The notes beneath the pieces are model-generated. The model did not search any database and was not told the origin of the DNA. It saw nothing but the letters and a program-made list of their open reading frames with translations. The position numbers and the translations under genes were made by a program. Shown one piece after another: positions 1 through 12,800 of a DNA stretch of 64,000 nucleotides (positions within the stretch are counted from its first letter, which is position 1; every line of letters begins with the position of its first letter). Source of the DNA: Volvox africanus (taxonomy: Eukaryota > Chlorophyta > Chlorophyceae > Chlamydomonadales > Volvocaceae); assembly GCA_030268105.1 (NCBI GenBank), contig BSDZ01000004.1, positions 2,157,001 through 2,221,000 on the forward strand, written 5' to 3'.

Positions 1-1278
1 CGATGGTATGCAAAACCCGACGTGTGAAGATCCCATGCATCTAGTTGATGACTAAATCGTTATCTTTGATGTTGCAGCGTGATTAGCAGTAAGGAAGACC
101 GCTGCGGGTAACATGACTAGATGCCTGTAGTGACGAGTAATTCTCTGGGTTAACCCTTATGTTTTAAATGTACGACAACGGTTATTCCGGACACCGCTGG
201 TACACGATGATCGCAGATCATGTTATCCTGGACATGTACCTTTACAGCATCATATTCCAGCATTCGTCCGTGGCCTCCCAAAGAAAGATACCCCCCCCGA
301 GGATGTAGAAGACGATTGTTCCGATAGAAACGCTCGCCGTACTAAGCGCAACACCGTACCATACCGCACATCCTTACATTTCTGCGGCATGGAAGCTCAT
401 AGATCTTTGACTTTTCAGATCACCCTGAAGCGGTCATGTCGCAGCGATCATGTCTCAATTTCGCGAATCGCAAAAGTTTCTCACGGATATGGATTCATGA
501 TCTGTTTCAAGGAAAATTCCTGCTCGTTATTCGCCATCAATCGCACTAACTGTCAAAGCTTGCCAGCAGGGAAAAATGCGCCGCCTACAGAAACTCAATG
601 AGCAGAATGAAGCACAGCGCATCAGCGCCATCTGGTAACCGTAACCGTAACCACAAAAAAACAAAACAAACAGAAACATTGAACTTATTGAACAACCGTA
701 AACGCATCCGCAGATATCACAATGTGTCCGTATGCCTCCGACCTCGCTGTTGCAAAAGAGAGAAAACTCAACAGCGGGCTGCGGCTCTCAAGATACTTGC
801 TCCTGTGAGATCCATTTTTGTGCAGGATCCAATCCCAACAAACTTTGCGGCAATCCTCTTCCTCGTCCCCTGAGAGGAAATCCGAACTGCGCTTCGTCCC
901 CCGACGGCAACCGACCCTCCCATGCCTCCCAAGCCTGTGCGACAACTGAACACCAGCTTCAGTTTTGAGCCTTATGGCTGAGACAGCCCCCACTGCGCCC
1001 GCAATCACCTCCTCGTACACCCAGTCATTCCCCGGCCTGAACACGAGTGTGGATCCTGGACGGCGAGGGTTGGCGATTCCTGAACAGAGGGGGTAGGCGC
1101 CTGCAGGCTCCCTCTGTCCCAGAAACGTTCTCGCTCACACTGCTTCTAGAGTGCACTCCAACACGTCATGTTCGATATCCTTCCCGCGGCTTCCAACTGG
1201 GGGCCAACTTGGATGCAGTTCTGGTGATAGGGCTCCTCCGTAACTGTTTCTTCACCATTAAGTGGCCGTCTGGTCACA
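1..1278. other. Noncoding left edge, mostly 3' flank of the plastid protein gene
   Basis: No reading frame here has protein-like composition or usable splice sites. The right part is presumably the 3' UTR of the minus-strand gene that stops at 1279. The only signal I can point to is a TGTAA motif on the minus strand near 376. The rest is unassigned. Confidence 0.5.
374..378 (-). terminator. Putative polyadenylation signal TGTAA
   Basis: TTACA on the plus strand reads TGTAA on the minus strand, about 900 bases downstream of the stop at 1279. TGTAA is the usual poly(A) signal of chlamydomonadalean algae. The distance is long but fits 3' UTRs in that group. Confidence 0.35.
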
Positions 1279-2219
1279 CTACCTGTAGACGGAGATATCA
1301 ACGTACCCCGTACCGATAGCCACCGCCAAAAAAATGAAGGGGAAGAAGATGGCGAGGATGCCGATGATGGCGAGAGGGTCCTGCGGAGAAGAGGAACATG
1401 GGTGCATGGGAGCCTGGGTGCGTGGCTACTACATGCTGCTGGCTGGCTGGGTAGGTGGAGGGCTCACAAACAGAAGACATGATGCATGCGCAGATGCGGG
1501 GAAAAGGTTCATTTTTTGTCTTTCCCAGTATCCGAAGGGACAGCGATGCTTGTGCGCCGTTCTGGGGTAGGTGGATGGTCTGATGTGACTGTAATACCTT
1601 CAAGGGATTGGCACCATCCAGCTCGCCCTTGCTGGACCAATATTGCTCTGGCTCTTCCTCGCGCGTGATGAACTTCTTTTTGGCGCCCGCGGCACCTGCA
1701 AGTTGCGGTTCGGGATCGGAATTGGGGTTATCGTTAGTCCCAGGTAGGTGACCTATAGGAAAGTTCGTTGACGTGAGGAAAGCAACAGGCAGCCACATAC
1801 GGAAAAATTGCTTATGCCAGGATATGTAGGAGGATCGCAAGGAGGGGCTCGCAGTTGGGATTGAGAATGTGACCACCATAGCTTTGGTCAATACGGGGCG
1901 GCCGCAGGGCGCTCGGATGGTTTGATTCTACCGACGTCGACGTGGCAGCATATTACGAAATGAAGGTTTATGATAACGGCTAGATGGTCATCGGCCCAGA
2001 TGATTGTTGTTTCAAGGCATGCAAGCAGACCCGACGAGTTGCCACCCGTGTCAACTTCCCATAACGACTGGGGCGCAAATCACCTGGCTTGCCGTCAGGA
2101 CCAAGCAGTGCCTTTGTACAAAGGAAGCGTCGTGAGCTAGCTGGACGGCATATGGCTTCTGAGGAAACATTGCGGCGAGCGACGATAGCTGAAGCGGGCT
2201 TAAGTGCAATTGACGCCAT
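1279..2219 (-). CDS. Small plastid-targeted single-helix membrane protein (unknown function)
   Basis: Three exons, 2219-2084, 1695-1598 and 1380-1279, join with matching phases into 111 residues. The N-terminus (MASIALKPASAIVARR...) is basic, rich in Ala/Ser/Arg and almost free of acidic residues, as expected of an algal chloroplast transit peptide. A charged segment follows with the motif TREEEPEQYWSSKGE (about residues 54-68). One hydrophobic helix covers about residues 79-104 (DPLAIIGILAIFFPFIFLAV), and a short polar tail ends in SVYR. This layout suggests a thylakoid or envelope protein with a stromal N-domain. I recognise the charged motif plus helix as a conserved-looking plastid pattern but cannot name the family. 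The start is the only ATG that gives a transit peptide in frame. The gene is divergent from the LanC-like gene. Confidence 0.85.
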
Positions 2220-2577
2220 CTTGTAATTACAAATTACTCTGTCCCTTTCCTGTCCAATTCCATAGTGATCATTCAAGTTCAGAAAGGTGCAATAGTTACG
2301 CTACGCCGTACGGCGATTTTGTCTGGCTGAAAATGTGTAAGCCTCCATACCAGATGCTTGGTGACGATGTTCTTTATGCTACATGAATTGTTGATGCAAC
2401 TCCTTTAAATTCTTCACATGAGCATCGGGGCCTGAGCCCGGGCAAAATAAACATTTTCCGAAACCAACCGGTGGGGAACTTCTGCCGTCAACCACAACAC
2501 TGAAGCACCTGCATATATTCAGATCTACTTCCTCTGTAATTTCCAGCCGCAGTGTTTCGGCTTTATCGTCCAAAGCA
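2220..2577. promoter_or_regulatory. Divergent intergenic region (shared promoter)
   Basis: These 358 bases separate the start codons of the plastid protein (minus) and the LanC-like protein (plus). Both promoters and both 5' UTRs must lie here. I see no clear TATA box or conserved element. Confidence 0.5.
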
Positions 2578-5500
2578 ATGTCACAACCGCGCAATTTTCG
2601 AAACACGCTTCCTGACTATGGGATGACAGCATCCGATGCAACGAGTCCAGAAGCCTCCTTGTCGGCATCCACTTCGTCTGTTTCACGCATGACTCTACTG
2701 GGCCTATTCGAGGAAACTTTTGACGCCGTACGAGGCTACCGCACATCGAATCCAGCAATTTACACAGGTGAAGCATGAGATGTACCGAAGAACACATCTT
2801 TAACAAAGCCTAAATAACAAGACCGGCTTCGTCGAAAAGAACCAGTGAGAGCGTACAGGACCTACCGACTCCGGAATAGGGTTGACATGGCAAAGTTTGA
2901 GTGACATGGCAAGTTATACGGAACGGCTTTTGTGATTGCCGTCATCTTCACATCTTTGTATCCCCTTCTCTATCTCATCTTTTTGAAATTAGGTACACAT
3001 TTACCACATCCGCTGACTTCCGTACAGCCTTCGCACCGTACTCGTGCTCATACGTGGTACCCATTCGCTCCCCTGTGGCGGCGTCACTGATCATCACTTG
3101 CCGCTCCAAAACCAAATGACCATTTTAACGAACTATGCCCCAGCTGCGCCATCACCACCGGCGTATTCATCACCACCACCACCATGTAAATTGCAGGCTC
3201 TGCGGGTGTCGCTCTGGCTATATGGCACGCTCGGCGAAGCCTGGTGGTTAACTGCAGCGCCTGCACCACACCAGCACCTGCTGCCGAGCCGCCACTCCAG
3301 CAGCCAATGTCCGAGTCGCGCATCGCCGCACCCACCGAGGAAGCCACTGCCCTTGCTGCCCTTCCATCCGTGCTTCTTGCGGCGGCGCTGGAGCACGCCC
3401 GCTCAGCTGTCAAGGCGCTGGTTGGATCCAAGGGCTATTCACTGACCCGTGGGTCACGTGGCGGAAGCATGCTTGACGGGGCTGCCGGCGTGCACATGAC
3501 AGCGGCGCTAGTGCTGCATGACGCCGCTACAGCGGCGGCGGTGACATCGGCAGCAGATTCACCAGAGGCATCGATAGCGCTGTTGCGAGAACGAGACGAT
3601 CACGTGCGGGGCTTCCTGGACGCCTATCCGGTACCGAAGGGCTCCCGGGAACAGACGGTTAAGGAAAGAATCTAGGCACTGGTTTCGGAGCGTTTCCAAG
3701 TAGAAACATGGATGGGAATGGATTGGGATTAGGGCTCTTTACAGGGTTGGTATATCCAGCTGGGTTTACCAAATCCCTTTGTTTGGTGCGGGTAGTGCCG
3801 CCCAGCCTCAGAAGGGCATCAGTCGGCCTTCATGCAACCTAGCACGTGGCATGTGGCACAGAAAGCGCTCTCGTGTAATTGTTCGCACCCGGCCAGGTGG
3901 TAGCTCCTAGCTTTATTTTTGACGGTTTTAGGGTTTAGTGTTTAACCCTAAACCCCGGCACCTCCCCACCCCCACACTCCTGCAATCTTCACCGTTATCC
4001 GACTACCATCCCTCTCTCTTGTGCAGCTTGCCATGGACAGCGAAAACGACGAGTATCTGTACGGCAGGGCGGGTTACCTGCAGGTTAGTACGACAGAGCT
4101 GGTTTGTCCGTAGGGGGTATGGATTGCCGCCGCCGGCTCATGCCGCTGCATGCGCATGGCGCAGTGATAGGGCCCAGAACACCTCTCCGTACATCACATC
4201 AGCCTTTTGCTCTATTTGCCGGGGGTACAGCTCTGCCCGAGTGCTCTTTCCGCCTCCCTGTGTCTGTCTGTCTGTCTGCCTGCCTGTCTGTTCTGAAGTT
4301 TATTTGTGTTGTTTCGGTGTTCCTTCATGGAATGCACTCGCTGGGTGTCAGCTCTGTCACCCTCCCTCATCTCTCATGTCGGGGCTCAGGGCGCGCAGCT
4401 GCTCAACTGCCATTTGGGCGCGGGCACGGTACCGGTGGAGCTGGTGGAGGGCGTGGCCACCGAAATACTCGAGTCGGGTGAGAAGCGGACCTGGGCTGAC
4501 ATCGTAAAGCAAACACCGTAGTCAGGGTGCAAATGCGGCAGCGAGGCCCTCCATGCCCTCCAGGCCTCCCGATGCAAATGTTTGAGATGGGGAACTTAAG
4601 CAACAGGCGCGGGCGTAGTTGAAGGGTTGTTGAGGGTCTGGATGATGTCCACTACTGACAGTGCGGAGCTGAAGGTCCAACCGATCCAGGGGGGTCGCCT
4701 GCACAAATCGTAATTAACATCTTACCTTTGTCGAAGATACTTAATGTCGTACCGCTACTCCTGGACTGAGTCTTCTGACTCGGGGTGCTGTGTCCTGCTT
4801 TCCCGCGCTACGATCGTACCCGGTGCCGCCGCGGGGTCTTCAGGTCGGGAGTTAGCAGCGCGGCTGCGGTGGCAGCGGACGGACTCGCCTCCGCCACCTC
4901 TCTTCTATATGTGGCCGCATGGGGAGCAGGGGGAGCCGTACCTTGGGGCAGCACATGGCCTCATCGGTGCATTGAGTGACGTGGAGAGGGGGGGAATGGG
5001 GTGCGGGCCAGGGGGCAGTTTGGGCATCAGCCCCCCGTGGGGAGAGATCAAAAGGGGGATACGCCAATGAGCGGACGTTAGGGGCGCCCGCATGTTCATT
5101 CTTTGGCGATGTATAAGCGTGGAGTGTCCTCAAGGACCAAGGGCCCTCCGGCTGGGATGCCGGAGAAATGGTGAATCCTTGCGCCATATGTAGATGTCTG
5201 GGAGTCTTTTAGAGGGCTGGGGATAGCTGTGAGGTCGGGTGAATGAGTGATAGCTAATTTTCCAATCCTTCTCCACCTTGCGTGTTCATTGGAGGATTCC
5301 AAATCAGTCGGGAAACTGAATATTCTCACATCGGGGGACTTAGGGTTTTAGGGTTTCGATGGACCGCAGGCTGCCAGCGAGGTGCAGCTGCTGCTTTGTC
5401 CACCATGTTGACTGGCTGACCGCCTCCCTATGTTGGCTGCCAGCTGGCAGTGTGGCGCTGTCTTTTTTCACCTGCGTTCTGTGTGCTTTGCTTTGCTTTG

Positions 5501-7393
5501 CTCCTGCAGGCATTCTGTTTTCGTTGCTTCACTGTGACCTCGGGGCGCTGCAGCACGCGGAGGATTTGCGGGCGAGTTTGGCGTGAGTGAGGCGTGTTGT
5601 GCGGCTCATGAGCACAGACCGGTGCTAGGGGCGGGGAGCGGGGGACGGGGGCTGGCTCTACATTTAGCCATCGTTGCTATCATTGGGGGTGGGGAGAGGG
5701 AGACGCGCTCCATTCGATAGTCCCCTTCGTGAAGTACTCGCGCTGTTTGGTGCCTTCCCGAGCTCTGGGCCCCAAATATGCTAATCGCGCATGATCTTCG
5801 GCCCTCTTTTCCCACCCTCAGTCGGGGGTATTTGCCCCGACTTTGATTTTTCCTAGTTATGGCCCTCAATGGCGTTGCTTCCCGCTCCCCGCCCCCTCTC
5901 CCCTTCCTGCGCAGCTTCGTGGCTTCCCACGAAATGGACTGTCCGGGTTGCAGCACCTCGGGGGGTCACTACCCCACCCGCATGGCCGTCTCGCCGCAGG
6001 ACCTCGCCGAGTCCAAGAGGTCGTCCAAGGCGCTCGTACATTGGTGCCATGGTGCTCCAGGGGCGGTCTTCATGTGGTGTAAGGCCCACCAGGTGGGAAA
6101 GGTCACCGGGGGAGTCACAGAATATTGGACCCAAGAGCCGGTTTTGGGATTTCGGGATTTGGATCCAGGATCCCGTGAGCGAGGTTGCGGTACAACTCAG
6201 GTCATCTTACGTCTTCCAAATACGGCGTGGACGCGTTTCGGTGGAGTCATGTGGCACAGGAGCTCCTTATCCTTACTACCGCCCCTGCAGTTGGGCGCTC
6301 AGGGCCGCGGGTGTTAGGGCGCTGTAGTATTCCTCTTTGCAACCCTATTTTGGTTCCGCTGGATCTCTTCTTCGACGGCCCTCCTTGTAAGGTTTGAGAC
6401 GTGGGCTCCGCATGCCCAGGTGTTCGGTGACCCCGCTTACCTAAGCGCGGCTCGGCGGGCAGGGGAGGTGGTCTGGCAACTGGGATTGCTGAAGAAAGGT
6501 CACGGGCTATGCCACGGGACGAGGTGAGAATGTGTGCATGCGTCTAGCCTTGTTAGGAGGGAAACGAGGAGGTTTTGAGCAGAGTCAATTGGCCGGGTTG
6601 GACAGAAGGGAGGACTGGTGGAAGATGGAAGTCGGGGATTGTCGGGACGAACCGTATTCATCATGGCATTTGATCAAGCATCCTGAGGTTTATCGCCGGG
6701 CTCCTTGTTGGCTTCTTCTCGCCGCTTCGGTCTCACCAGCGTCCCCAGATGTGTATGTAATTTACAACATTATGTACAGTTTGTCCCCCCTCCCTAACGG
6801 GATGGGTTCCTGATCCCTTTGGCTCCGTTGCTTCCTGACTCCCGGCGGTCGTCCCCTGGCGGCGCCAGCGGCAATGCCTACGCCCTGCTAACGCTGCACC
6901 GGGCCACTGGTGGTGAGGCAATCTGGCTGCACCGAGCAAGGATGTTTGCGGCGCACATGGGCAGCTCTGAGGGACGATCAGTGCTTGATACTCCGGACAG
7001 GTGCGTGTGCGTGTATGTTATATGGTCACGGATGGCTTTACCCCCCAATAGAGAAAAGGGACTTACCAGGGTCAAGGTGTAGCGGGCACAGCCGCATACG
7101 GTACAACCCGTGTACTGGAAATGGGTCTGGGTGGCGATACCCCTCCCCTGACAGACCCTCCGTACATCCTACATCCCGTCCCTATGTCGGCGTCGTCATG
7201 TCCATTCTTTGGCGTCCCATGATCAGCAAAAGCTTCTTCACACTGCCCACCGTGCACCGCCTCGTCCACCCGATCCTGCAGGCCGTTGTCGCTGTACGAG
7301 GGACGGGCAGGGGCCTTGTGCCTGTTGGCAGATCTCTTGGCAGACGACGGGGGCTCCGCGGGGTCGAGGTTCCCCGCCTTTGAACTGCCCTAA
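2578..7393 (+). CDS. LANCL: LanC-like protein (LANCL/GCR2 family)
   Basis: Ten phase-consistent exons: 2578-2767, 3197-3657, 4027-4083, 4390-4477, 4844-4975, 5510-5582, 5915-6092, 6420-6523, 6869-7000, 7282-7393. They give about 508 residues. Family landmarks appear in order: NPAIYTGSAGVAL, MLDGAAGVHMTAAL, EYLYGRAGYLQ, YLGAAHGLIGAL, VHWCHGAPGAVFM, GLLKKGHGLCHGTSGNAYAL, DTPDRPLSLYEGRAG and the C-terminal SRFPAFELP. The zinc ligands of the family are present (Cys about 378, Cys about 424, His about 425). Eukaryotic LANCL proteins are soluble or membrane-associated alpha-toroids; mammalian members add glutathione to dehydrated amino acids in proteins. At about 508 residues it is longer than the usual 400-430, mostly through an Ala-rich insert in exon 2. 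The end of exon 2 is the least certain junction (GT at 3658 chosen; 3631 is an alternative). Confidence 0.93.
3923..3957. repeat. Telomere-like motif in near-palindromic form
   Basis: TTTTAGGG followed within 20 bases by CCCTAAA forms an imperfect hairpin inside LANCL intron 2. TTTTAGGG is the Chlamydomonas telomere unit. A single copy here is probably chance or a short interstitial remnant. Confidence 0.4.
4261..4290. repeat. (TGTC)n/(TGCC)n microsatellite in LANCL intron 3
   Basis: About seven TGTC/TGCC units in tandem between exons 3 and 4, pyrimidine-rich on the coding strand. No coding role. Confidence 0.7.
5341..5358. repeat. Telomere-like TAGGGTTTTAGGG motif in LANCL intron 5
   Basis: One and a half TTTTAGGG units lie within the intron between exons 5 and 6. 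A similar motif occurs near 3926 and its complement near 37661. Confidence 0.4.
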
Positions 7394-7832
7394 CAGGAGC
7401 AGGTGCAGCAGGCGGAGCAGATGCCGCTCATAGAGTCCCTCTGTGGCCACTACTCTGGGGCACGAGCCAGACACCAGAGGAACCCCACCACCCGGGGAGC
7501 TCTCAGACAGACCGAACTTTCCCCAACAGGATCGACAGAGAGGTTAATGAGAGTAGGAGGCTTAGGTTGGGGGGGAGGGGAAATGATGAGTAGGAGGTCG
7601 TAACATGCAGTGACTGCTGGGGTGACACGGCGGCTTGGCATATTGCTTGTACTAGTTATGCCTGTAGTTCCTGCAGGGGATGGGAGGGTACTGGTCTCCC
7701 CGCTGGTTGCCTTTCAGGTGGCAGCAGGGAGCCATCATCTCCGGTCTCCTGGCGCTGCTGAAACAGGAGTTGGACAAGCAACACCTTGTTGGTGGTGTTT
7801 ATGTAGGACAACCAATTAGTAGTTGAGAGCTG

Positions 7833-7859
7833 CATCATCATCATCATCATCATCATCAT
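7833..7859. repeat. (CAT)n microsatellite
   Basis: Nine tandem CAT trinucleotides, about 440 bases after the LANCL stop, probably in its 3' UTR. Reading frames through it (poly-Met or poly-Met/His) are artefacts. Confidence 0.9.
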
Positions 7860-8914
7860 TACACTTGTGAAAAGGCACCTGACGCGCACTTTAGAGAGCC
7901 GACCTTCAACTATGGCTTGAGACTTATCCTGCCGACCTAAGATCATGCTATCGACAATCAGAGGTAGAGGTCGAAATCGATGTAGGTGTTACCGAATATG
8001 ATTTATTAGATGGTCAATTTCAATCTCGAAGACTAGCTTAAAGAGCTCTTTACGCTTAAGTACATCGGATCTTCACCAAGGTTCCTCACGGGCCCTATAT
8101 CCGAGAGCCGGACACCTTTCAACCATCGGGACTGGTTTCGGAACCAATACAACCATCCGATAGCCAAAACATCAGCTTCCCCAACGTGAGAAATTGTCCT
8201 CGAATATGACAATGCAAGCTCGGATTTAACTGTTTGGAATACAATTAACTTAAAATCGGAAGTGGGTGTCACGGCACAAAGTACGCTTTGCTAGTACGCA
8301 CACTCGTGACAGTGATAGCTTTCACAGCTTCATCGACTCCACCTCAGCGAGCCCCAGTCTCAGATTCCACTAAACATTCCTCCAAAGCAGTACTGACAGG
8401 AATTCCTAGGACTTGGCTGGTGGATGCTGCCCCGGTGATCCGTGTACCTGCAGAGGGCCCCTCAGCTCCCATCCCTTTTACCCCCTTTTGCTTTCCGGTC
8501 CCTTTGCATCCTCCGACATGCCATGTGCCATACACCTACCATCCTGTCGGCGGATACGTAACCCCACAAAAGTCCGAGTAAGTGCGAAGGACCTCCCGCC
8601 ACAGCAGCCTCCGAAATCGAAGGGGGGTAGGTGTGGCTTAAGCTCATGGGGTGGTGCCCTACCAGCTCGCGCAATGGTGCCCTTCAAGCCCACTGCAAGA
8701 CGTTGCTGAATCGACTTCAGCTATTTCGCCGTTCAGCCAAGCCTACGGGCCAGGCAGTGCACCAGGGTCGACCCTGACAAGACAGGCAGTAACAGTCAAA
8801 CCACAAGAACCAGGACAACAGGACAACGCCTGCAGAGGTCAGGACCTGGACCGGTGGGGGCCCATCAAAGGCTGTGACAAACAGCAACTCAGGAGGAGGG
8901 GTGCGAAAACCGCA

Positions 8915-8919
8915 TTACA
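8915..8919 (-). terminator. Putative polyadenylation signal TGTAA for the XRN gene
   Basis: TTACA on the plus strand, about 955 bases downstream of the XRN stop at 9874. Confidence 0.35.
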
Positions 8920-9873
8920 GGAAAAAGCCCGAGTGGATACCCCCCCAAAAGCACTAGCAAATACTTAAACCAATAACGGTACTTAACGGTTCCCGTTGCT
9001 GAAGCAGTAAGCCGGGCATCACAAATCACACTGCATAGACAATAAAGCTTCAGTCTGTTACTCGCCAAATCGCTTGTGTCAGATCGGCTACACGAGCCAT
9101 GAAATCAGAAGCGCTTGAGCGGGTGCACTGAATCTCTTTAAGCTGTCTCTAACTGTATCTACCACACTGCAAAATTCTCCGCCGCGAGTAGTTGTCAAAC
9201 CACCTCACAAACATTCTCTTCCATAGCAGCGGCTCCACAAGTTACTAGCTTGCTAGTAAACTACGCTTACCCAGCGTCCTATCTAACTACCGTGGAGCAG
9301 CACGTTGAAATCTTCCTCTGCATCCTAACGAGATTTCAATGAGCACAAGAAGCTCCAGCATCAATCTATGAACTGAATCTTTCCTAAGTGTCCGTCTCAA
9401 CCAAAAAAATGCCCGAGCATCAAAATGATCAAAACGCATACCTTGCTGCGTCGATATCCTTCCCTAAAACACACTACACTCTCACTCTCACTCAATCACA
9501 CAAATAAGTCTCTATTTTATACATTGACTGTCTTCATTCTATCGTCTGCTCCGTCGCACCCCCTAACGTCAGGGGTGCAGCAAGGAACGGCGGCCAGTGG
9601 CAACATCCAGCACCTATGCAGCAAGCACAATAAGCTGCCTGGGGCTGTGCTGGGACAGCCGCTGGCGGTGGCGCCAGAGATCCTCCCGAGACCCGCGGTC
9701 AAAGGCAAACACCAACAAAACGTCACAGAAAGGTAACCGGTTCAAAACTCTTTTCCAACCTTGCTAACGGTCTTGACCTTTCGCGGCGTAGCTGTTCTGA
9801 CGGCCAACACGCTCGTGCAGTGGGTTCTGTGGACTACGGTGCTCGGGTCAACTCCGCCAACTCAGGTCACCTG

Positions 9874-12800
9874 TCAGGTCCTTCGTGGTCCCGCGGAAGC
9901 TCCACCCATACGGTTATGACCCGCCGCCGCCGCCGCCGCAGCAGCAGCAGCTGCTGCTGATACCGTGGCAGGGGGCGACACGGGGCGATGCGGTGGGGGT
10001 GGTAATCGATATACAGCTGGTGCGACACTGTGCCCGACCCCACCATACGCTGTCGGCGTCCCTGCGTGATGCGCCGATCGCCTGGACCTCCAATGTGCGT
10101 TGGAAGGACACCATTGCTGCGCTGTAGGGAACGCATAGTCGGGAGGGGGCTGCTCCATGTAGCCACTACTAAGGGGTACTGGCGCCAGCAGTCGCGACCG
10201 GGGCGGCGGCGGTGCGGCTTCAGAGTAGTCGTAGTTGTAGTAAGTCGTAGCGGCAGGCTGTACATGCCCCCGACCATACGTTGAAGGTTGTGCATCGAGC
10301 TGCTCCCCCGAGAATGAAGGGGTTGCGTGTACGGGTGCGGACGCACCATGTGCCTCCGGCTTCAGGGCGCCAGCCCCATAAGCGCCGCGGCCGCCACCGG
10401 ACGCGATCCTCAGAAGATTGATGCTGGGCATCGGTGGCGGCCCATGCATCATGGCGGTCGCGTGTACAGCAGCCGCCTTCGTGGCCGTTGCCGACGCCGC
10501 CAGCGGCGTCACGATGGCGGAGGTTGCACCCGCTGCTCCTGACCCGCTGCTCGGAAGGTCAGAATGTGCGGTGGAAGCGACATGCATGCCAGTTTCCGCC
10601 ACCGCCATCGCCGCCGATGCTGCTGCTGCAGCGGCCACACCAGCAACCACACATGCAATAGCCTTGGAGGTCCCTGTTGCACCCTCCCTTCGAAGGCCGC
10701 TGCTGGCACTAGAAGGTTCATCTTCAGCACATCCGTCCATGCGATCCTGGTTGTTCGCCGCTGGCATATGACCCGCGGCTGTAGAGCTCTTTGGCTTGCG
10801 TCCAGGGCGCTTCGCCCCTCGGGATGACGACGGATCGGCTGCAGACGCAGCCATTGCAGCCCCGCTTTCCCCCTCCTCTTCCTTTCTCTTCATCGCCTTT
10901 CCCATCGACGGCTCCTGTGAGGTCAACCAAGACCGTTTGTGCGAACCATTGCCAGGTGGCATCACGGCCAGGGCCGCCGCCGCCGCCGCCGCCACCGCTG
11001 CCGGCGTAGTCACCTCCGCCACTGCTATGCCCACCCCTTCCGCAGGCGTTTCGGCCTCCGTACCCAACGCCGCTGCCGCTGTCACCACGTTGGCTTTCGT
11101 CCACTTGCCGCCGAAGTCCTGCCGCTGTTCCGGCTGTGACAGCTCCGGTTTCTGTTCTGGAATGAAATACTTGACAACCTCGTTGGGCGAATGTGGCAAC
11201 ACGCGGAGTTGCACTGGCGCCGGACTGCCATACTCGTCGTTCAATACTTCCTGCCGTACGATAGCTGCGAGGTACGAAGGCCCTTGCCTCTTGAACGGCG
11301 GTTCCGGGGGTCGGAAGATTGCTTCGTAGTCCGCATTACCTGGCCGCATGACATCCTTTTGCATGACATCCTTTTGCATGACATCCTTTTGCATGACATC
11401 CTTTTGCATGTATCCTGCGTGTGTGCCATATGTCCTGTTTGACAATTGCGGCCCTGGCTGCGGCGGTCGGCTCAGGACAACCGATTGGGCCCTGATGAAA
11501 GCCGCAGCCTCCGGCTTCCTCGCAAAGGACCGGAATACCAGCGGCCTGAATCAGTGACAGCGGCAGCGGGCGTGGGACGACAAGCTGAGCCTTCAACTGC
11601 CTCAGGCAGTTTGCCGCATGCCTCACGACTAGAGAGCTTTCAGCCGTAATGGCCATGTACCAGAATCAATGCGCCACCGCTATGAAGATCCCTCCCCGCC
11701 TCCTCTTAACGTTCACTCCCGGGGGCAGCAGGAGCAAGGGGCATGGTCCAAGCTTGGTACAGGCACAGGTGACGGCTTAGATGGGCACGTCCTGGATGGC
11801 CAGGATAAGGCTGGTTAAGCACATAGGCCATGGCTGGGCCCACATTCCGCATCCCCCAGGTACCCCCCCCCTTCACGCACGGGACAGTAGCGACCCTAGT
11901 GTCCGCGCGGAACCCCCACCTGCCGAACTGGGTGGCGCAGCGCTCCGCAGGGGTGACGGGGCCAGCAGCCAGGGCAGCCTCTGTGAGGTTCGGTTGGCGG
12001 GGCGTGGGCCGACCCGGATTAGAATGGGGATGTGACATCGGAGTGAGCGGGGCTTCCTGCAACTCAACGGAGTTTAAGCCCTCCCGTATCAGATCCTGAT
12101 GGAGAAGCAGCAGCAGCAGCAGCAGCTACTGAGGGAGGCCCCCTGGACCCCAACAACATGCAAAGACCTGCATATCCTCAAACCTGGCTGCGCAGCCGGT
12201 CACTCGGAAACCTTTATCCGGGGACAGTTTCTTCTTTTCTTGGCCTCACTGGGCTTGCTCACAACCTTCCGACCACACACGGCCTTTGGCGAAATGCTCC
12301 AAAAGCCGAACCGCCGTGCTCCACCGGGTGGAAAAGAGCTACACCCGGTGTTTCCCTCTGGCGTTCCTCATGCTCCTCCCCTGCCGAATCGTGAACAACT
12401 TCGTAACGAGCCCCATACCCCGCTGAGGTGCTCAAGTGAACGTATCGCAACCACGTTTTCCATCCCTGCCAGTGCCCCCCCTTACCTGTCACGGCCTCCA
12501 GCTCCTCGACTGGAAAGCGGCGGTAAGGGTGCGCAGCCGAAATGTGCTTCTTCCGCTGTTTGTCTGTGGACCGCATTTTGGACTTGAGTTCCTGCAGTGG
12601 CAGACGGCCATGAAGGCAACGGATAAGGGGGACGAGTGCTTACGACACGTGGGATAGGTCGAACGCGGACGTAGTGGCTGAGGAAGACAGCCGAATGGTG
12701 GACACAGACTGGTTCGGGGCCTAAAGCCATCTGGTCTGGGGTTAATGACGCAGGCAAAAGCTGGTCAGGGAAACCAAAGACACACTCAGCAATCCCATCT

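Larger units (their letters stand above)
7394..9873. other. Convergent noncoding interval between LANCL and XRN
   Basis: This holds the 3' flanks of two converging genes. Reading frames here have no family signature and no consistent splice sites. It contains a (CAT)n microsatellite at 7833-7859 and a minus-strand TGTAA near 8917. I see no further gene. Confidence 0.5.

Noticed and set aside
7656..7946. Minus-strand frame with a poly-Met run
   Set aside because: The run is the (CAT)n microsatellite; nothing else in the frame looks coding.
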